Shown piece by piece: positions 1 through 7,473 of a stretch of 64,000 nucleotides of DNA. Position numbers and translations under genes: made by a program. The DNA is from Opitutaceae bacterium. Its GTDB lineage: Bacteria > Verrucomicrobiota > Verrucomicrobiia > Opitutales > Opitutaceae. Location of the stretch: NCBI GenBank assembly GCA_003151495.1, contig PLXR01000015.1, positions 6,215-70,214 on the forward strand, in the 5' to 3' direction. The notes below the pieces were generated by a model. The model saw nothing but the letters and a program-made list of their open reading frames with translations. It did no database searches and was not told where the DNA came from. Numbering within the stretch: position 1 is the first letter of the stretch; each line of letters starts with the position of its first letter.

Positions 1-74
1 CCTTCGCTTGCGCGTCAGGCTTATGTAAACAGCCTGGCCGCCATTTCTCTAGTCTGTGCGCAATTCAGGCTAGC
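1..74 (+). repeat. Dispersed repeat, copy A
   Basis: This copy begins with the 22-nt core (ccttcgcttgcgcgtcaggc then tt) and ends in ggctagc. Over its length it resembles the copy at 3932-4006, sharing the core, the gccatttctctag block and the gtgcgcaat block. The other copies lie in the tRNA spacers at 3.9-4.35 kb. The window edge may cut the element. Confidence 0.75.
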
Positions 75-150
75 GCTGTAGTGCCAAGCGAATGCGAAAC
101 AGAGTTTCGCGGCGGTATCACTTTTCTCTCGCCAACCTACCCACGCACGC

Positions 151-160
151 TGTATAATAC
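151..160 (+). promoter_or_regulatory. Possible -10 box upstream of the cytochrome/WD40 gene
   Basis: TATAAT is at 153-158, about 70 nt before the chosen start at 228. No convincing -35 hexamer is visible at 16-18 nt upstream, so this is only a candidate sigma-70 element. Confidence 0.3.
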
Positions 161-227
161 TTCTCACGCCCGCATCCCCCCCGCCGTCAGCGCCCGACCG
201 ATGCAACCCACCCCGGAGTCTCCAGTC

Positions 228-1709
228 ATGTTCCGCTCTCACACCTGCTTTTGCTGGCTGTGCTTCGCGCTCGGCACGGCGATCGCGTTCCTGCTTCTCT
301 TCGGCATGCCGCAACAGGCGTCCGCCCAGCCGAAGGGACCGGTCAGCTTCATCAACGACGTCGCGCCGATTCTCAAGGAGAATTGCTTCGGCTGCCACGG
401 GGCCAAGAACCCCAAGGGCAAGCTCGACATGACCAAGTTCGAGACGTTCATGAAAGGCGGCATCCACGACGAACCGCTCGAGCCGGGCATGCCGGACAAG
501 AGCCTGATTATACAGCTGCTGAAGGCCAAGGACGCCTCGCGCATGCCGCCGAAGGAGAACAGCGAAGCGCTGGCGCCTGCGAAGCTTGCCGTCCTCGAAC
601 AGTGGATCAAGGAGGGGGCCAAGCTCGACAACGGCATCGCCAAGAATGCCGACCTTCAGCGCGAGCTGCGCACCCGCTGGAAGCCGCCGACACCGTTCGC
701 CATCTATCCGTTCCCCGTGCAGATCAATGCCCTGGCCTTCACGCCGGACAACAAGAAGCTCGTCTCCAGCGGCCATCACGAGCTCACCGTCTGGGACGTC
801 GAGACCGGCAAGCTGGAGAAACGCATCTACACGCGCTGCCGGCGGGCGATGGCGATGGTCTTCCTGCCCGACGGCAAGCTGGCCGTTGCCGGCGGCCGGC
901 CCGGTGAGGAAGGCGACGTGCGCATTTACGACATCAACGCTGCCGGCAAGACCGAGAACGGCATTCTCGTCCTCGACGGCGTCAACGATCCCAAGGTGAT
1001 GGTGGCGAAGCTGCTGGAGGCCGACGATGAAGTACAGTGTCTCGCCGTCAGTGCCGACGGCAAAAAGCTGGCCTCCGGCGGTTGCGACCGTGTCGTCAAC
1101 GTGTGGGATCTCAGCCCCGGCTACGACAAGGCCAAGCTGGAGCAGAGCATCGAGAACCATGCCGACTGGGTCTTCGGCGTCGCCTTTTCGCCGGACGGCA
1201 AGCATCTGCTGACGTGCAGCCGCGACAAGACCGCCAAGGTGTGGGACCTGACGACGAAGGAATCGGTGCTGACATTCCCGGATCACCAGGCGAGCGTCAA
1301 CGGCGTGGCGGTCAAGAGCGACGGTAAGGTCGGCTTCTCGGCCGGCTCCGATAACCAGCTCCGCTCGTGGAACGCCGGTGGCGACGCCGGCGGCAAGGCG
1401 GTCAAGGCGCTCGGCAGTCACACGAAGCCGATCCTGAAGCTGGCCCAGCATCCCAAGCTGCCGCTGCTGGCGACGTGCAGCGAGGACATGACGGTGAAGT
1501 TGTGGAACCCTGATAGCGGAGCGGCCCTGAAAACGCTGAGCGGCCATACCGATCAGGTGTTCGCGGTGGCAATCAGCCCGGACGGCACTCTCGTCGCCTC
1601 CGGCACCTGGAACGGCGAGGTGAAGATCTGGAAGGTGGCCGACGGCACCGTGGCGAAGGCGATCAGCGCGTCGCCGGGCATCGTCGCCGTGCCGGCCCCG
1701 CCGAAGTAA
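228..1709 (+). CDS. Planctomycete-type cytochrome (PSCyt1) plus WD40-repeat protein
   Basis: This is a 493-residue exported protein. I chose the ATG at 228 because it begins a good signal peptide (hydrophobic stretch to about residue 30, ending near QASAQ); the open frame extends upstream to 81 without signal-peptide character. A single CxxCH heme motif (CFGCH, residues 53-57) lies in a PSCyt1-like domain that also has the usual MPP segment near residue 105. From about residue 160 to the end there are WD40 repeats, recognisable by several WD dipeptides (VWDV, VWDL, LWNP, IWKV). The family is typical of Planctomycetes and Verrucomicrobia, usually beside DUF1549/DUF1553 and DUF1501 genes like those at 4.9 and 7.5 kb. 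The substrate or redox partner is unknown. A 30-bp perfect palindrome follows the stop. Confidence 0.9.
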   Translation: MFRSHTCFCWLCFALGTAIAFLLLFGMPQQASAQPKGPVSFINDVAPILKENCFGCHGAKNPKGKLDMTKFETFMKGGIHDEPLEPGMPDKSLIIQLLKAKDASRMPPKENSEALAPAKLAVLEQWIKEGAKLDNGIAKNADLQRELRTRWKPPTPFAIYPFPVQINALAFTPDNKKLVSSGHHELTVWDVETGKLEKRIYTRCRRAMAMVFLPDGKLAVAGGRPGEEGDVRIYDINAAGKTENGILVLDGVNDPKVMVAKLLEADDEVQCLAVSADGKKLASGGCDRVVNVWDLSPGYDKAKLEQSIENHADWVFGVAFSPDGKHLLTCSRDKTAKVWDLTTKESVLTFPDHQASVNGVAVKSDGKVGFSAGSDNQLRSWNAGGDAGGKAVKALGSHTKPILKLAQHPKLPLLATCSEDMTVKLWNPDSGAALKTLSGHTDQVFAVAISPDGTLVASGTWNGEVKIWKVADGTVAKAISASPGIVAVPAPPK

Positions 1710-1721
1710 TATCGAAACCTC

Positions 1722-1784
1722 GTTTAGCCGCGAGCTTCTGCGAGCGCTGGACTCTCCAGCGCTCGCAGAAGCTCGCGGCTAAAC
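1722..1784. repeat. Perfect 30-bp inverted repeat (palindromic spacer element)
   Basis: The arms 1722-1751 and 1755-1784 are exact reverse complements around a 3-nt loop (ctc). The outer 13 nt (gtttagccgcgag) are shared with the palindrome at 4678-4738. It lies just after the cytochrome/WD40 gene and could act as a transcript-end hairpin, but no U-run follows. Confidence 0.85.
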
Positions 1785-1796
1785 ATAGACCAATCC

Positions 1797-2750
1797 ATGA
1801 CCGACGCCAATCACTGCGATCATCCCTGTGGTTTGACCTGTCCTCCCGACGCTTGCGCCGTCCAGGCGACGGCTGCGCCGATCGTCCTCGCGGAGGCGCT
1901 GGAACGCTTTCGTCGTGAGGCGAAGCGCGGCGTCTGCGCTACCAGTCGCTATCGCATGCCGTACTACACCTGGGGCGAGGGGCCGCCGCTGGTATTCGTT
2001 CACGGGGCTGGTGACACCGCGCTGTCATTCCTCCAACCGATCTCGCGTCTTTCTGCTCATTTTCGCTGCATCGCCTACGATCTGCCCGGCACCCTCGGCG
2101 ACGGCGCCCGCTTGCGTCGGATCACCCACGACGATCTCGTCGAGGACTTCTGGACACTGCTCGAGCGACTCGACGCCGGGCGCTGTTACGCACTTGGATC
2201 GTCGTTCGGCTCGACGGTGGTCCTGAAGGCGCTGCGTGAAAAGCCGGAACGGCTACCGCGCGCAATCCTGCAAGGCGGCATGGCGCGCAGGCCGTTGCGG
2301 CGCATCGAGTACGTTCTCGCCTGGATCGGCCGTTTCCTGCCGGGCTCGACGGCTTCGCTGCCGTTGCGTCAGCGCGCACTGCACAAAGTAAACCAGTTCT
2401 ACTTCGCCCGGCGCACACCGGACGTGTGGAAGCACTTCGTCGCGAACACGGGACGGTCGCGCACGGCGGCGTTCGCACGGCAAGCGCTCCTGCTGGACGC
2501 TCTCGATTTGCGCCCGCTGCTGCCGGAGGTGCGTCAACCGGTGCTCCTGCTCTGCGGCGACCGCGACCGTGTGGTGCCGCGCGTCTGCGAGGAGATGCTT
2601 TTGGAGGGATTGCCGAACGCCGGCCGCGTGGTGATCGAGGACTGCGGCCACATGCCGAGCTACACGCATCCGGAAGTGTTCGCGGAGGTGGTGCGCCAGT
2701 TTTTGACGCCGCCGGGGCCGGGTTGCACGAACACGCCGGAAAGCGTCTAG
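1797..2750 (+). CDS. Alpha/beta hydrolase
   Basis: This 317-residue protein has the alpha/beta-hydrolase fold signature. The oxyanion-hole segment is near FVHGAGDT (about residues 68-75). The nucleophile elbow is GSSFG at residues 134-138, giving Ser136. An acidic residue follows in CGDRDRVVP (about 254-262), and the catalytic His is in DCGHMPS (about 281-287). The first 30 residues are Cys/His-rich and not part of the fold; I see no signal peptide. The ATG at 1797 directly follows the 30-bp palindrome. The substrate cannot be named from the sequence. It lies between two palindromic spacers and may be transcribed alone. Confidence 0.85.
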   Translation: MTDANHCDHPCGLTCPPDACAVQATAAPIVLAEALERFRREAKRGVCATSRYRMPYYTWGEGPPLVFVHGAGDTALSFLQPISRLSAHFRCIAYDLPGTLGDGARLRRITHDDLVEDFWTLLERLDAGRCYALGSSFGSTVVLKALREKPERLPRAILQGGMARRPLRRIEYVLAWIGRFLPGSTASLPLRQRALHKVNQFYFARRTPDVWKHFVANTGRSRTAAFARQALLLDALDLRPLLPEVRQPVLLLCGDRDRVVPRVCEEMLLEGLPNAGRVVIEDCGHMPSYTHPEVFAEVVRQFLTPPGPGCTNTPESV

Positions 2751-2793
2751 CGCCCTGAGAACTGAGGGGATCGCCGAGAAACTACTTCCCTGT

Positions 2794-2835
2794 GCCGCTT
2801 GCGGCTTAGCAGGGACCTGCTAAGCCGCAAGCGGC
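2794..2835. repeat. 20-bp inverted repeat (gccgcttgcggcttagcagg type)
   Basis: The arms 2794-2813 and 2816-2835 are exact reverse complements with a 2-nt centre. The right arm contains gctaagccgcaagcggc, and the same 17 nt occur inside the coding sequence of the DUF1553 gene at 6732-6748. Elements of this type are common in planctomycete spacers (general knowledge). Confidence 0.8.
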
Positions 2836-2845
2836 TGAGAGTCTC

Positions 2846-3610
2846 ATGCCCTTCGCACTGCCGTCCGAATCCTCTCTGCTCGACAGTCGGTGGCTGCGCG
2901 CCGGTGTCGCGTTCATCTGGCTGGCGACGGGGCTTGCCGTGCTGCACCCGCACTACCGCGCAGAGGGCGTGAAGTATCTGCAACCGCTCGGAATGCCTGA
3001 CTGGGTGATGGTCGCGGCCTGTATCGGCGAAGTGCTGCTCGGCTTGCGCGTCCTGCTTGGCCGGGCGGCGACGTGGCTGGTGCTGGTGCAGGTCGCCGCG
3101 ATTGTGGCGTTCACCGTCATCCTCGGCGTGACACACACAGAACTCTTGTGGGATCCGTTCGGCGTGCTGGGGAAAAATCTACCGCTGCTAGCGATGCTCG
3201 GAACGATCTGGCTTCTGGAGCGCGAAGGCTGGTCGCCGCGCGCGTGGTGGCTGCTGCGCTGCGGCATGGTGCTGATCTGGTTCACGGATGGCCTGTTTCC
3301 CTGTGTGGTGTTCCAGGCCCGTGAGTTGCGTGAGATCGTGGGGCCGTTCGTCCCATTCGGCGACGTCGGCTTGCTCCTGCGCATCGTCGGCGTCGCGCAG
3401 ATGCTCTCGGCGGTCGCCGCCTTGGTGCTGCGCGGCCGCATGTTGTTCGCGTTGTTCGTCAGTTACGCTGTGGGATTGGTTGTCATCATCGTCCTGGTCA
3501 CGCGCTACGACGCGCTGCTCTGGTTCCATCCATTTGGGCCGCTGACGAAGAACGTATCGATCCTGGTGGGGACGCTCGTCGTGCTGCGGCGCTGCCGGGA
3601 AATGACGTGA
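2846..3610 (+). CDS. DoxX-like integral membrane protein
   Basis: This 254-residue hydrophobic protein has about eight predicted membrane segments. It appears to be an internal duplication: both halves end in a similar motif, LLWDPFGVLGKNLPLL near residue 100 and LLWFHPFGPLTKNVSIL near residue 230. The PFG-x-L-x-KN motif recalls the DoxX-like family (DoxX_3 type), and I assign it on that basis only. The ATG at 2846 follows the 20-bp palindrome by 10 nt. No function can be given beyond membrane location. The tRNA cluster follows on the opposite strand. Confidence 0.65.
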   Translation: MPFALPSESSLLDSRWLRAGVAFIWLATGLAVLHPHYRAEGVKYLQPLGMPDWVMVAACIGEVLLGLRVLLGRAATWLVLVQVAAIVAFTVILGVTHTELLWDPFGVLGKNLPLLAMLGTIWLLEREGWSPRAWWLLRCGMVLIWFTDGLFPCVVFQARELREIVGPFVPFGDVGLLLRIVGVAQMLSAVAALVLRGRMLFALFVSYAVGLVVIIVLVTRYDALLWFHPFGPLTKNVSILVGTLVVLRRCREMT

Positions 3611-3696
3611 GAGAGCCGACGGCCGGCTTCGCACCGGCATGGACCGCCTTACGAGAGCGGCGCCTTTCTGCATCGAGCCACGTCGGCGAACGCAAG

Positions 3697-3769
3697 GGTG
3701 TCTGACGGGAGTTGAACCCGTACTTCCTGCTTCACAGGCAGGCGTGCCAACCGCTACACCACAAACACC
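3697..3769 (-). tRNA. tRNA-His (GUG)
   Basis: On the minus strand a cloverleaf folds with acceptor GTGTTTG/CAGACAC, anticodon stem CCTGC/GCAGG, loop CTGTGAA (anticodon GUG) and a GTTCAA T-loop. The His-specific extra G at -1 (3769) faces discriminator C (3697). CCA is not encoded. Confidence 0.93.
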
Positions 3770-3785
3770 ATCTCCGAGAGCAGAA

Positions 3786-3858
3786 TACCCCGAGCAGGAT
3801 TCGAACCCACAACGCCGCGTTCGAAGCGCGGAATGATGATCCTTTTCACCATCGGGGC
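3786..3858 (-). tRNA. tRNA-Arg (UCG)
   Basis: The minus strand folds with acceptor GCCCCGA/TCGGGGT (one G-U pair), anticodon stem CCGCG/CGCGG and loop CTTCGAA, giving anticodon UCG. The T-loop is TTCGAAT. The discriminator is A and CCA is not encoded. Confidence 0.92.
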
Positions 3859-3867
3859 GGAAGCGAT

Positions 3868-4006
3868 CTAGCCTGAATGGCGCACCATCCTACACAAGCC
3901 TGACGCGCAAGCGAAGGGCCGGCAAGGCGTTACCTTCGCTTGCGCGTCAGGCTTGTGCGAACAGCGTGCCCGCCATTTCTCTAGGCCGTGCGCAATCCAG
4001 GCTAGC
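3868..4006. repeat. Dispersed repeat, inverted pair B/C
   Basis: Copy B (3868-3917, minus) and copy C (3932-4006, plus) are head to head. Their 22-bp cores at 3896-3917 and 3933-3954 are reverse complements, separated by 15 nt, so the pair can form a long hairpin between the tRNA-Arg and tRNA-Leu genes. Confidence 0.8.
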
Positions 4007-4116
4007 CCGCAGCGCCAGCACGGACGGCGGGGCGTCAAGGGGCGGCATGGCGACAATCGGCACGACTCCCGGCCTGTCTTTCCTGCCGACCGCTGACGAC
4101 CCGCCGTCCCGGTCAG

Positions 4117-4200
4117 CGCTCTCACCCGGATTCGAACCGGGACTCCGTTACGGAATTGGCTCCTCGGGCCAACGCGTCTGCCAGGTTCCGCCATGAGAGC
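4117..4200 (-). tRNA. tRNA-Leu (GAG)
   Basis: This is a class II tRNA of 84 nt. Acceptor GCTCTCA pairs with TGAGAGC, the D-arm is Leu-like, the anticodon stem is TTGGC/GCCAA and the variable arm is CCG-TAA-CGG. The T-loop is TTCGAAT. The loop reads CCGAGGA, so the anticodon is GAG, but position 33 is C instead of the near-universal U. Confidence 0.88.
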
Positions 4201-4220
4201 AATGATTCGCCGCTTACGGC

Positions 4221-4352
4221 TTAGCCTGGATTGCGCACGGCCCGGCGGGCGCACCGTCTGACACAAACCTGACGCGCAAGCGAAGGTAACACCTTGCCAA
4301 ACCTTCGCTTGCGCGTCAGGCTTGTGTCAGACGGTGCGCCATTCAGGTTAGC
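4221..4352. repeat. Dispersed repeat, inverted pair D/E
   Basis: Copy D (4221-4287, minus) and copy E (4301-4352, plus) repeat the head-to-head arrangement of pair B/C. Each core is a near match to cttcgcttgcgcgtcagg; the outer ends are caggttagc or ttagcctgg variants. The pair lies between the two tRNA-Leu genes. Confidence 0.78.
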
Positions 4353-4362
4353 AATGATCGAG

Positions 4363-4439
4363 TAGCACAGGTGGGAGTCGAACCCACAACCGTCACCGGG
4401 GTTTGAGCCTGGCCGCTTTGCCGATTTGCGTACTGTGCC
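4363..4439 (-). tRNA. tRNA, anticodon CAA, probably Leu
   Basis: The minus strand folds with acceptor GGCACAG/CTGTGCT, a CGC/GCG D-stem, loop CTCAAAC (U33, anticodon CAA) and a T-arm GTGGG/CCCAC with TTCGACT. The anticodon stem CCAGG/CCCGG has an A-C mismatch in the middle. The variable region is only about 8 nt, short for a Leu tRNA, so the isotype rests on the anticodon. Confidence 0.7.
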
Positions 4440-4445
4440 GTGCAG

Positions 4446-4520
4446 TTCCGGGGGAACGAATCGAACGTTCGACCTCTCGGTTCAGAGCCGAGTGTTGCTA
4501 CCAACAGCAACCACCCCGGA
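4446..4520 (-). tRNA. tRNA-Gln (CUG)
   Basis: The minus strand folds with acceptor TCCGGGG/CCCCGGA, anticodon stem CTCGG/CCGAG and loop CTCTGAA, giving anticodon CUG. The T-arm is GAACG/CGTTC with a TTCGATT loop, and the D-arm is well paired. It is the 5'-most gene of the minus-strand tRNA group. Confidence 0.93.
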
Positions 4521-4677
4521 ATCGGTATCGTCGCCTCTCGATCGCCGGTGCCGCCATGAGCCGTCGATTTCTTCTACCGGCGTACTCGGCGTTCGTGACA
4601 GATCATTTCGCCCGTGGTATCTGTCGCATCGATGCAGGGTGGACGTGTTCAGCCGTCGTAAGGTTCACGAAAACGTC

Positions 4678-4738
4678 GTTTAGCCGCGAGCGTTCGGCGA
4701 GCGCTGGGCCAGCGCTCGCCGAACGCTCGCGGCTAAAC
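4678..4738. repeat. Perfect 30-bp inverted repeat in the spacer before the DUF1553 gene
   Basis: The arms 4678-4707 and 4709-4738 are exact reverse complements around one central base. The outer gtttagccgcgagc is shared with the palindrome at 1722-1784, while the inner part differs, so the two are related members of one family. The remaining spacer between tRNA-Gln and the gene at 4893 holds only a possible TATGAT -10 box at 4794-4799. Confidence 0.85.
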
Positions 4739-4892
4739 AATGCGTCGGCGTATTTTTCTCCGGTTTTTCTGTTTCCTCCGTCCGCACCTCTGGTATGATA
4801 GTCTGCGTGCGGCATGCGCGCCGCCCTGACTCTCCCGCCAGCCGCCCCCCCCTGCCTGATCCGCCCGCCGACCGTTTGAGGAGCCGAATCTC

Positions 4893-7307
4893 ATGAAATC
4901 GTGGCACCTGGCCGCTTTGTGCGCCGCCGCACTTGGCCTACCCCACAACGCCGTCGCTGCCGACGTCGATTGGAACGAGGCTCGCAAATTCTGGTCGTTC
5001 CAGCCGGTGAGCAAGCCGGCCAGCCCCGCGGTGAAGAACGGCAGCTGGCCGACGACCGAGATCGATCGCTTCATTCTCGCGCGGCTGGAAACAGCAGGCC
5101 TGAACCCGGCCGTCGTCGCCGACAAGCGCACGTTGATCCGCCGGGCGACGTTCGACCTGACCGGCCTCCCGCCGACGCCGGAAGAGATCGACGCCTTCCT
5201 CGCCGACAAATCGCCCAAGGCGTTCGAGAGCGTCATCGACCGTCTGCTCGCCTCGCCGCACTACGGCGAACGCTGGGCACGGCACTGGCTCGATGTGGCC
5301 CGGTACGCCGAGGATCAGGCGCACACCTTCGGCGTCAAACCGAACACCGAGGCGTATCGCTATCGCGACTGGGTCATCGACGCCTTCAACGCCGACATGC
5401 CGTATGACCGCTTCGTCAAGCTCCAGATCGCAGCGGATCTGATGGAGCATCAACCAGACCGCATCGGCGACAAGGCGGCTCTCGGTTTCTTCGGACTCGG
5501 CGCCCAGTACTACAAGGGCAACGACCGCGCCGCGGCCGACGAGATCGACGACCGCATCGACACGATGACCAAGGCCTTCCTCGGCCTCACCGTCTCCTGT
5601 GCGCGCTGCCACGATCACAAGTTCGATCCCATCCCCACGCTGGATTATTACTCGCTGGCCGGCGTCTTCCAGAGCACGAAGCTCGCCAACGTACCGCTTG
5701 CCACCAAGGAAGTGACCGACCGACTCGAGAGCATGCAGAAGCAGCTCGACGCCTCCGACAAGCAGATGAAAGAGTTCGTCCGTCAAGAGAAGCTACAGTG
5801 GGCGAAACCCAGGATGGACGAGGTCGTGCCGTACATGCTGGCCGTCTGGCAGGTCCGGGCCCATCGGCAGAGCAATCCGAAATACAGCACGGCGGAACAG
5901 GCAACTCTCGATAAGCTCGACGTCGCCGTGCTCGACCGCTGGTTCAAGGCACTCCAGCCGGACAGCAAGACGGCCCAGGGCATTCCCACGCTGGACGCCT
6001 TCCGCAAGTTGCCGCTGCCGGCGAAGGGCAAAGCGGTCGAGGTGACTCCAGAGGTTCGCAAGGCGGCTGAGGCGTTTCTGACATTGATCCGCGCCGGAAT
6101 GGCCGCGAACGACGCCCTGGCTCCCATCGTAAAGAAGGGAGCCAATGGAAGCGCCGATCGGTTGCGGCAGGACATGGTGGGCTTCCTCTTCGCCGATAAC
6201 GGCGTCTATCCGATCACCGACACCGGCATGATGGCTCGTCTCAACGCCGAAAAGAAGTCGAGGCTGGAGACGATGAAGTCCGAGCTGGACCGGCTGAAGA
6301 AGGATCTGCCGCCAACCCCGGCGACGGCTCACGGCATCGGTGAAGGTACGCCAGCCGACATGAAAGTCCTCGTGCGCGGCAACCCGGCGGACCAGGGTGA
6401 GTTGGCCCCGCGCCGCTTCCTGCACGTGCTGACCGGCGGTCATCCGGAGCGCTTCACCAAGGGGAGCGGCCGGCTTGAACTGGCCGACGCCATCGCCAGC
6501 AAGGACAACCCATTGACGGCCCGCGTGCTGGTGAACCGGCTCTGGCAGTGGCACTTCGGCCGGGGCATCGTCGCCACTCCCTCCAACTTCGGCCAGCTGG
6601 GGCAACGGGCCACGCATCCCGAATTGCTCGATTACCTGGCCACGCGCTTCGTCGCCTCAGGTTGGTCGATCAAGGCAATACACCGCGAGATCATGCTGTC
6701 GAAGGTCTATCAGCTCTCCTCGGTCGACGATGCTAAGCCGCAAGCGGCGAACCGCGATCCACAAGTCGTCGATCCCGACAATAACCTTCTCTGGCGCGCC
6801 AGCCGCAGCCGGCTCGACGTTGAGAACTGGCGCGACGCCTTGCTGGCCGTCTCGGGGCAACTCGATCCGAGCTTCGGCGGTCCGACGACGGACCTCGGCT
6901 CGGTCTCGAATCGCCGCCGTACGGTTTACGCCAAGGTCAGTCGGCACGAATTGAATGGTCTCCTTCGGCTCTTCGACTTCCCGGACGCGAACATTTCCAG
7001 CGAGCGCCGCGTCGACACGACGGTACCGCAGCAGCAATTATTCGTGCTCAACAGCCCGTTCTTCATCGGCCAGGCGAAAGCGCTGGCGGCGCGCGTGCAA
7101 AAGGAATCGCCCGACGACACCGAGCGCGTTCGACGCGCCTATCTCCTGACCTACGGCCGGCCCGCGTCGGACGCGGAGGTCGTGCTGGCCCTACGCTTCC
7201 TCGGCGGCAAGGACGATCCGACGGAGGCCAAGAGCAACCAACTGACACGCTGGGAGCGCTATGCCCAGGTGCTGCTGGCGGGGAATGAGTTTCTGTACGT
7301 CGATTAA
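4893..7307 (+). CDS. DUF1549/DUF1553 domain protein (planctomycete PSD1 type)
   Basis: This 804-residue exported protein starts at an ATG preceded by a GAGGAG ribosome-binding site. It has a signal peptide ending near residue 23 (AVAAD). DUF1549 spans about residues 50-260, including the SCARCHDHKFDPI segment near 235-247, which contains a CxxCH motif. A coiled-coil linker follows, and DUF1553 covers about residues 500-800 (NRLWQWHFGRGI; DTTVPQQQLFVLN). These proteins nearly always accompany DUF1501 proteins, as here at 7474. They are thought to act at the cell envelope in carbohydrate breakdown or electron transfer, but no activity is established. The 17-nt spacer repeat gctaagccgcaagcggc is read through in frame near residue 615. 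The stop codon lies in a tandem 77-bp repeat. Confidence 0.93.
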   Translation: MKSWHLAALCAAALGLPHNAVAADVDWNEARKFWSFQPVSKPASPAVKNGSWPTTEIDRFILARLETAGLNPAVVADKRTLIRRATFDLTGLPPTPEEIDAFLADKSPKAFESVIDRLLASPHYGERWARHWLDVARYAEDQAHTFGVKPNTEAYRYRDWVIDAFNADMPYDRFVKLQIAADLMEHQPDRIGDKAALGFFGLGAQYYKGNDRAAADEIDDRIDTMTKAFLGLTVSCARCHDHKFDPIPTLDYYSLAGVFQSTKLANVPLATKEVTDRLESMQKQLDASDKQMKEFVRQEKLQWAKPRMDEVVPYMLAVWQVRAHRQSNPKYSTAEQATLDKLDVAVLDRWFKALQPDSKTAQGIPTLDAFRKLPLPAKGKAVEVTPEVRKAAEAFLTLIRAGMAANDALAPIVKKGANGSADRLRQDMVGFLFADNGVYPITDTGMMARLNAEKKSRLETMKSELDRLKKDLPPTPATAHGIGEGTPADMKVLVRGNPADQGELAPRRFLHVLTGGHPERFTKGSGRLELADAIASKDNPLTARVLVNRLWQWHFGRGIVATPSNFGQLGQRATHPELLDYLATRFVASGWSIKAIHREIMLSKVYQLSSVDDAKPQAANRDPQVVDPDNNLLWRASRSRLDVENWRDALLAVSGQLDPSFGGPTTDLGSVSNRRRTVYAKVSRHELNGLLRLFDFPDANISSERRVDTTVPQQQLFVLNSPFFIGQAKALAARVQKESPDDTERVRRAYLLTYGRPASDAEVVLALRFLGGKDDPTEAKSNQLTRWERYAQVLLAGNEFLYVD

Positions 7308-7455
7308 GGCGATGTAGGTGTAGGACGGATTTTCAATCCGTCCATCGAGCGGGACGGATTGAAAATCCGTCCTACACAGATTAAGGCGATGTAGGTGTAG
7401 GACGGATTTTCAATCCGTCCATCGAGCGGGACGGATTGAAAATCCGTCCTACACA
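7302..7455. repeat. Tandem 77-bp duplication with internal 25-bp palindrome
   Basis: Two direct copies, 7302-7378 and 7379-7455, each start gattaaggcgatg and each contain a perfect 25-bp inverted repeat with an 8-nt loop (arms 7319-7343 and 7352-7376 in copy 1). The first copy starts inside the last sense codon of the DUF1553 gene and includes its TAA, so a second copy of that stop lies at 7382-7384. The aatccgtcc palindrome type is frequent in planctomycete spacers (general knowledge). Confidence 0.9.
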
Positions 7456-7473
7456 AAAATCTGCGAGGGCGAT

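Noticed and set aside
21..1547. A 508-codon minus-strand open frame opposite the first gene
   Set aside because: The plus strand carries a signal peptide, heme motif and WD40 repeats; the minus frame has no recognisable domain.
7302..7455. CRISPR-like repeat array
   Set aside because: Only two direct copies, adjacent without spacers; it is a simple tandem duplication of a palindrome.
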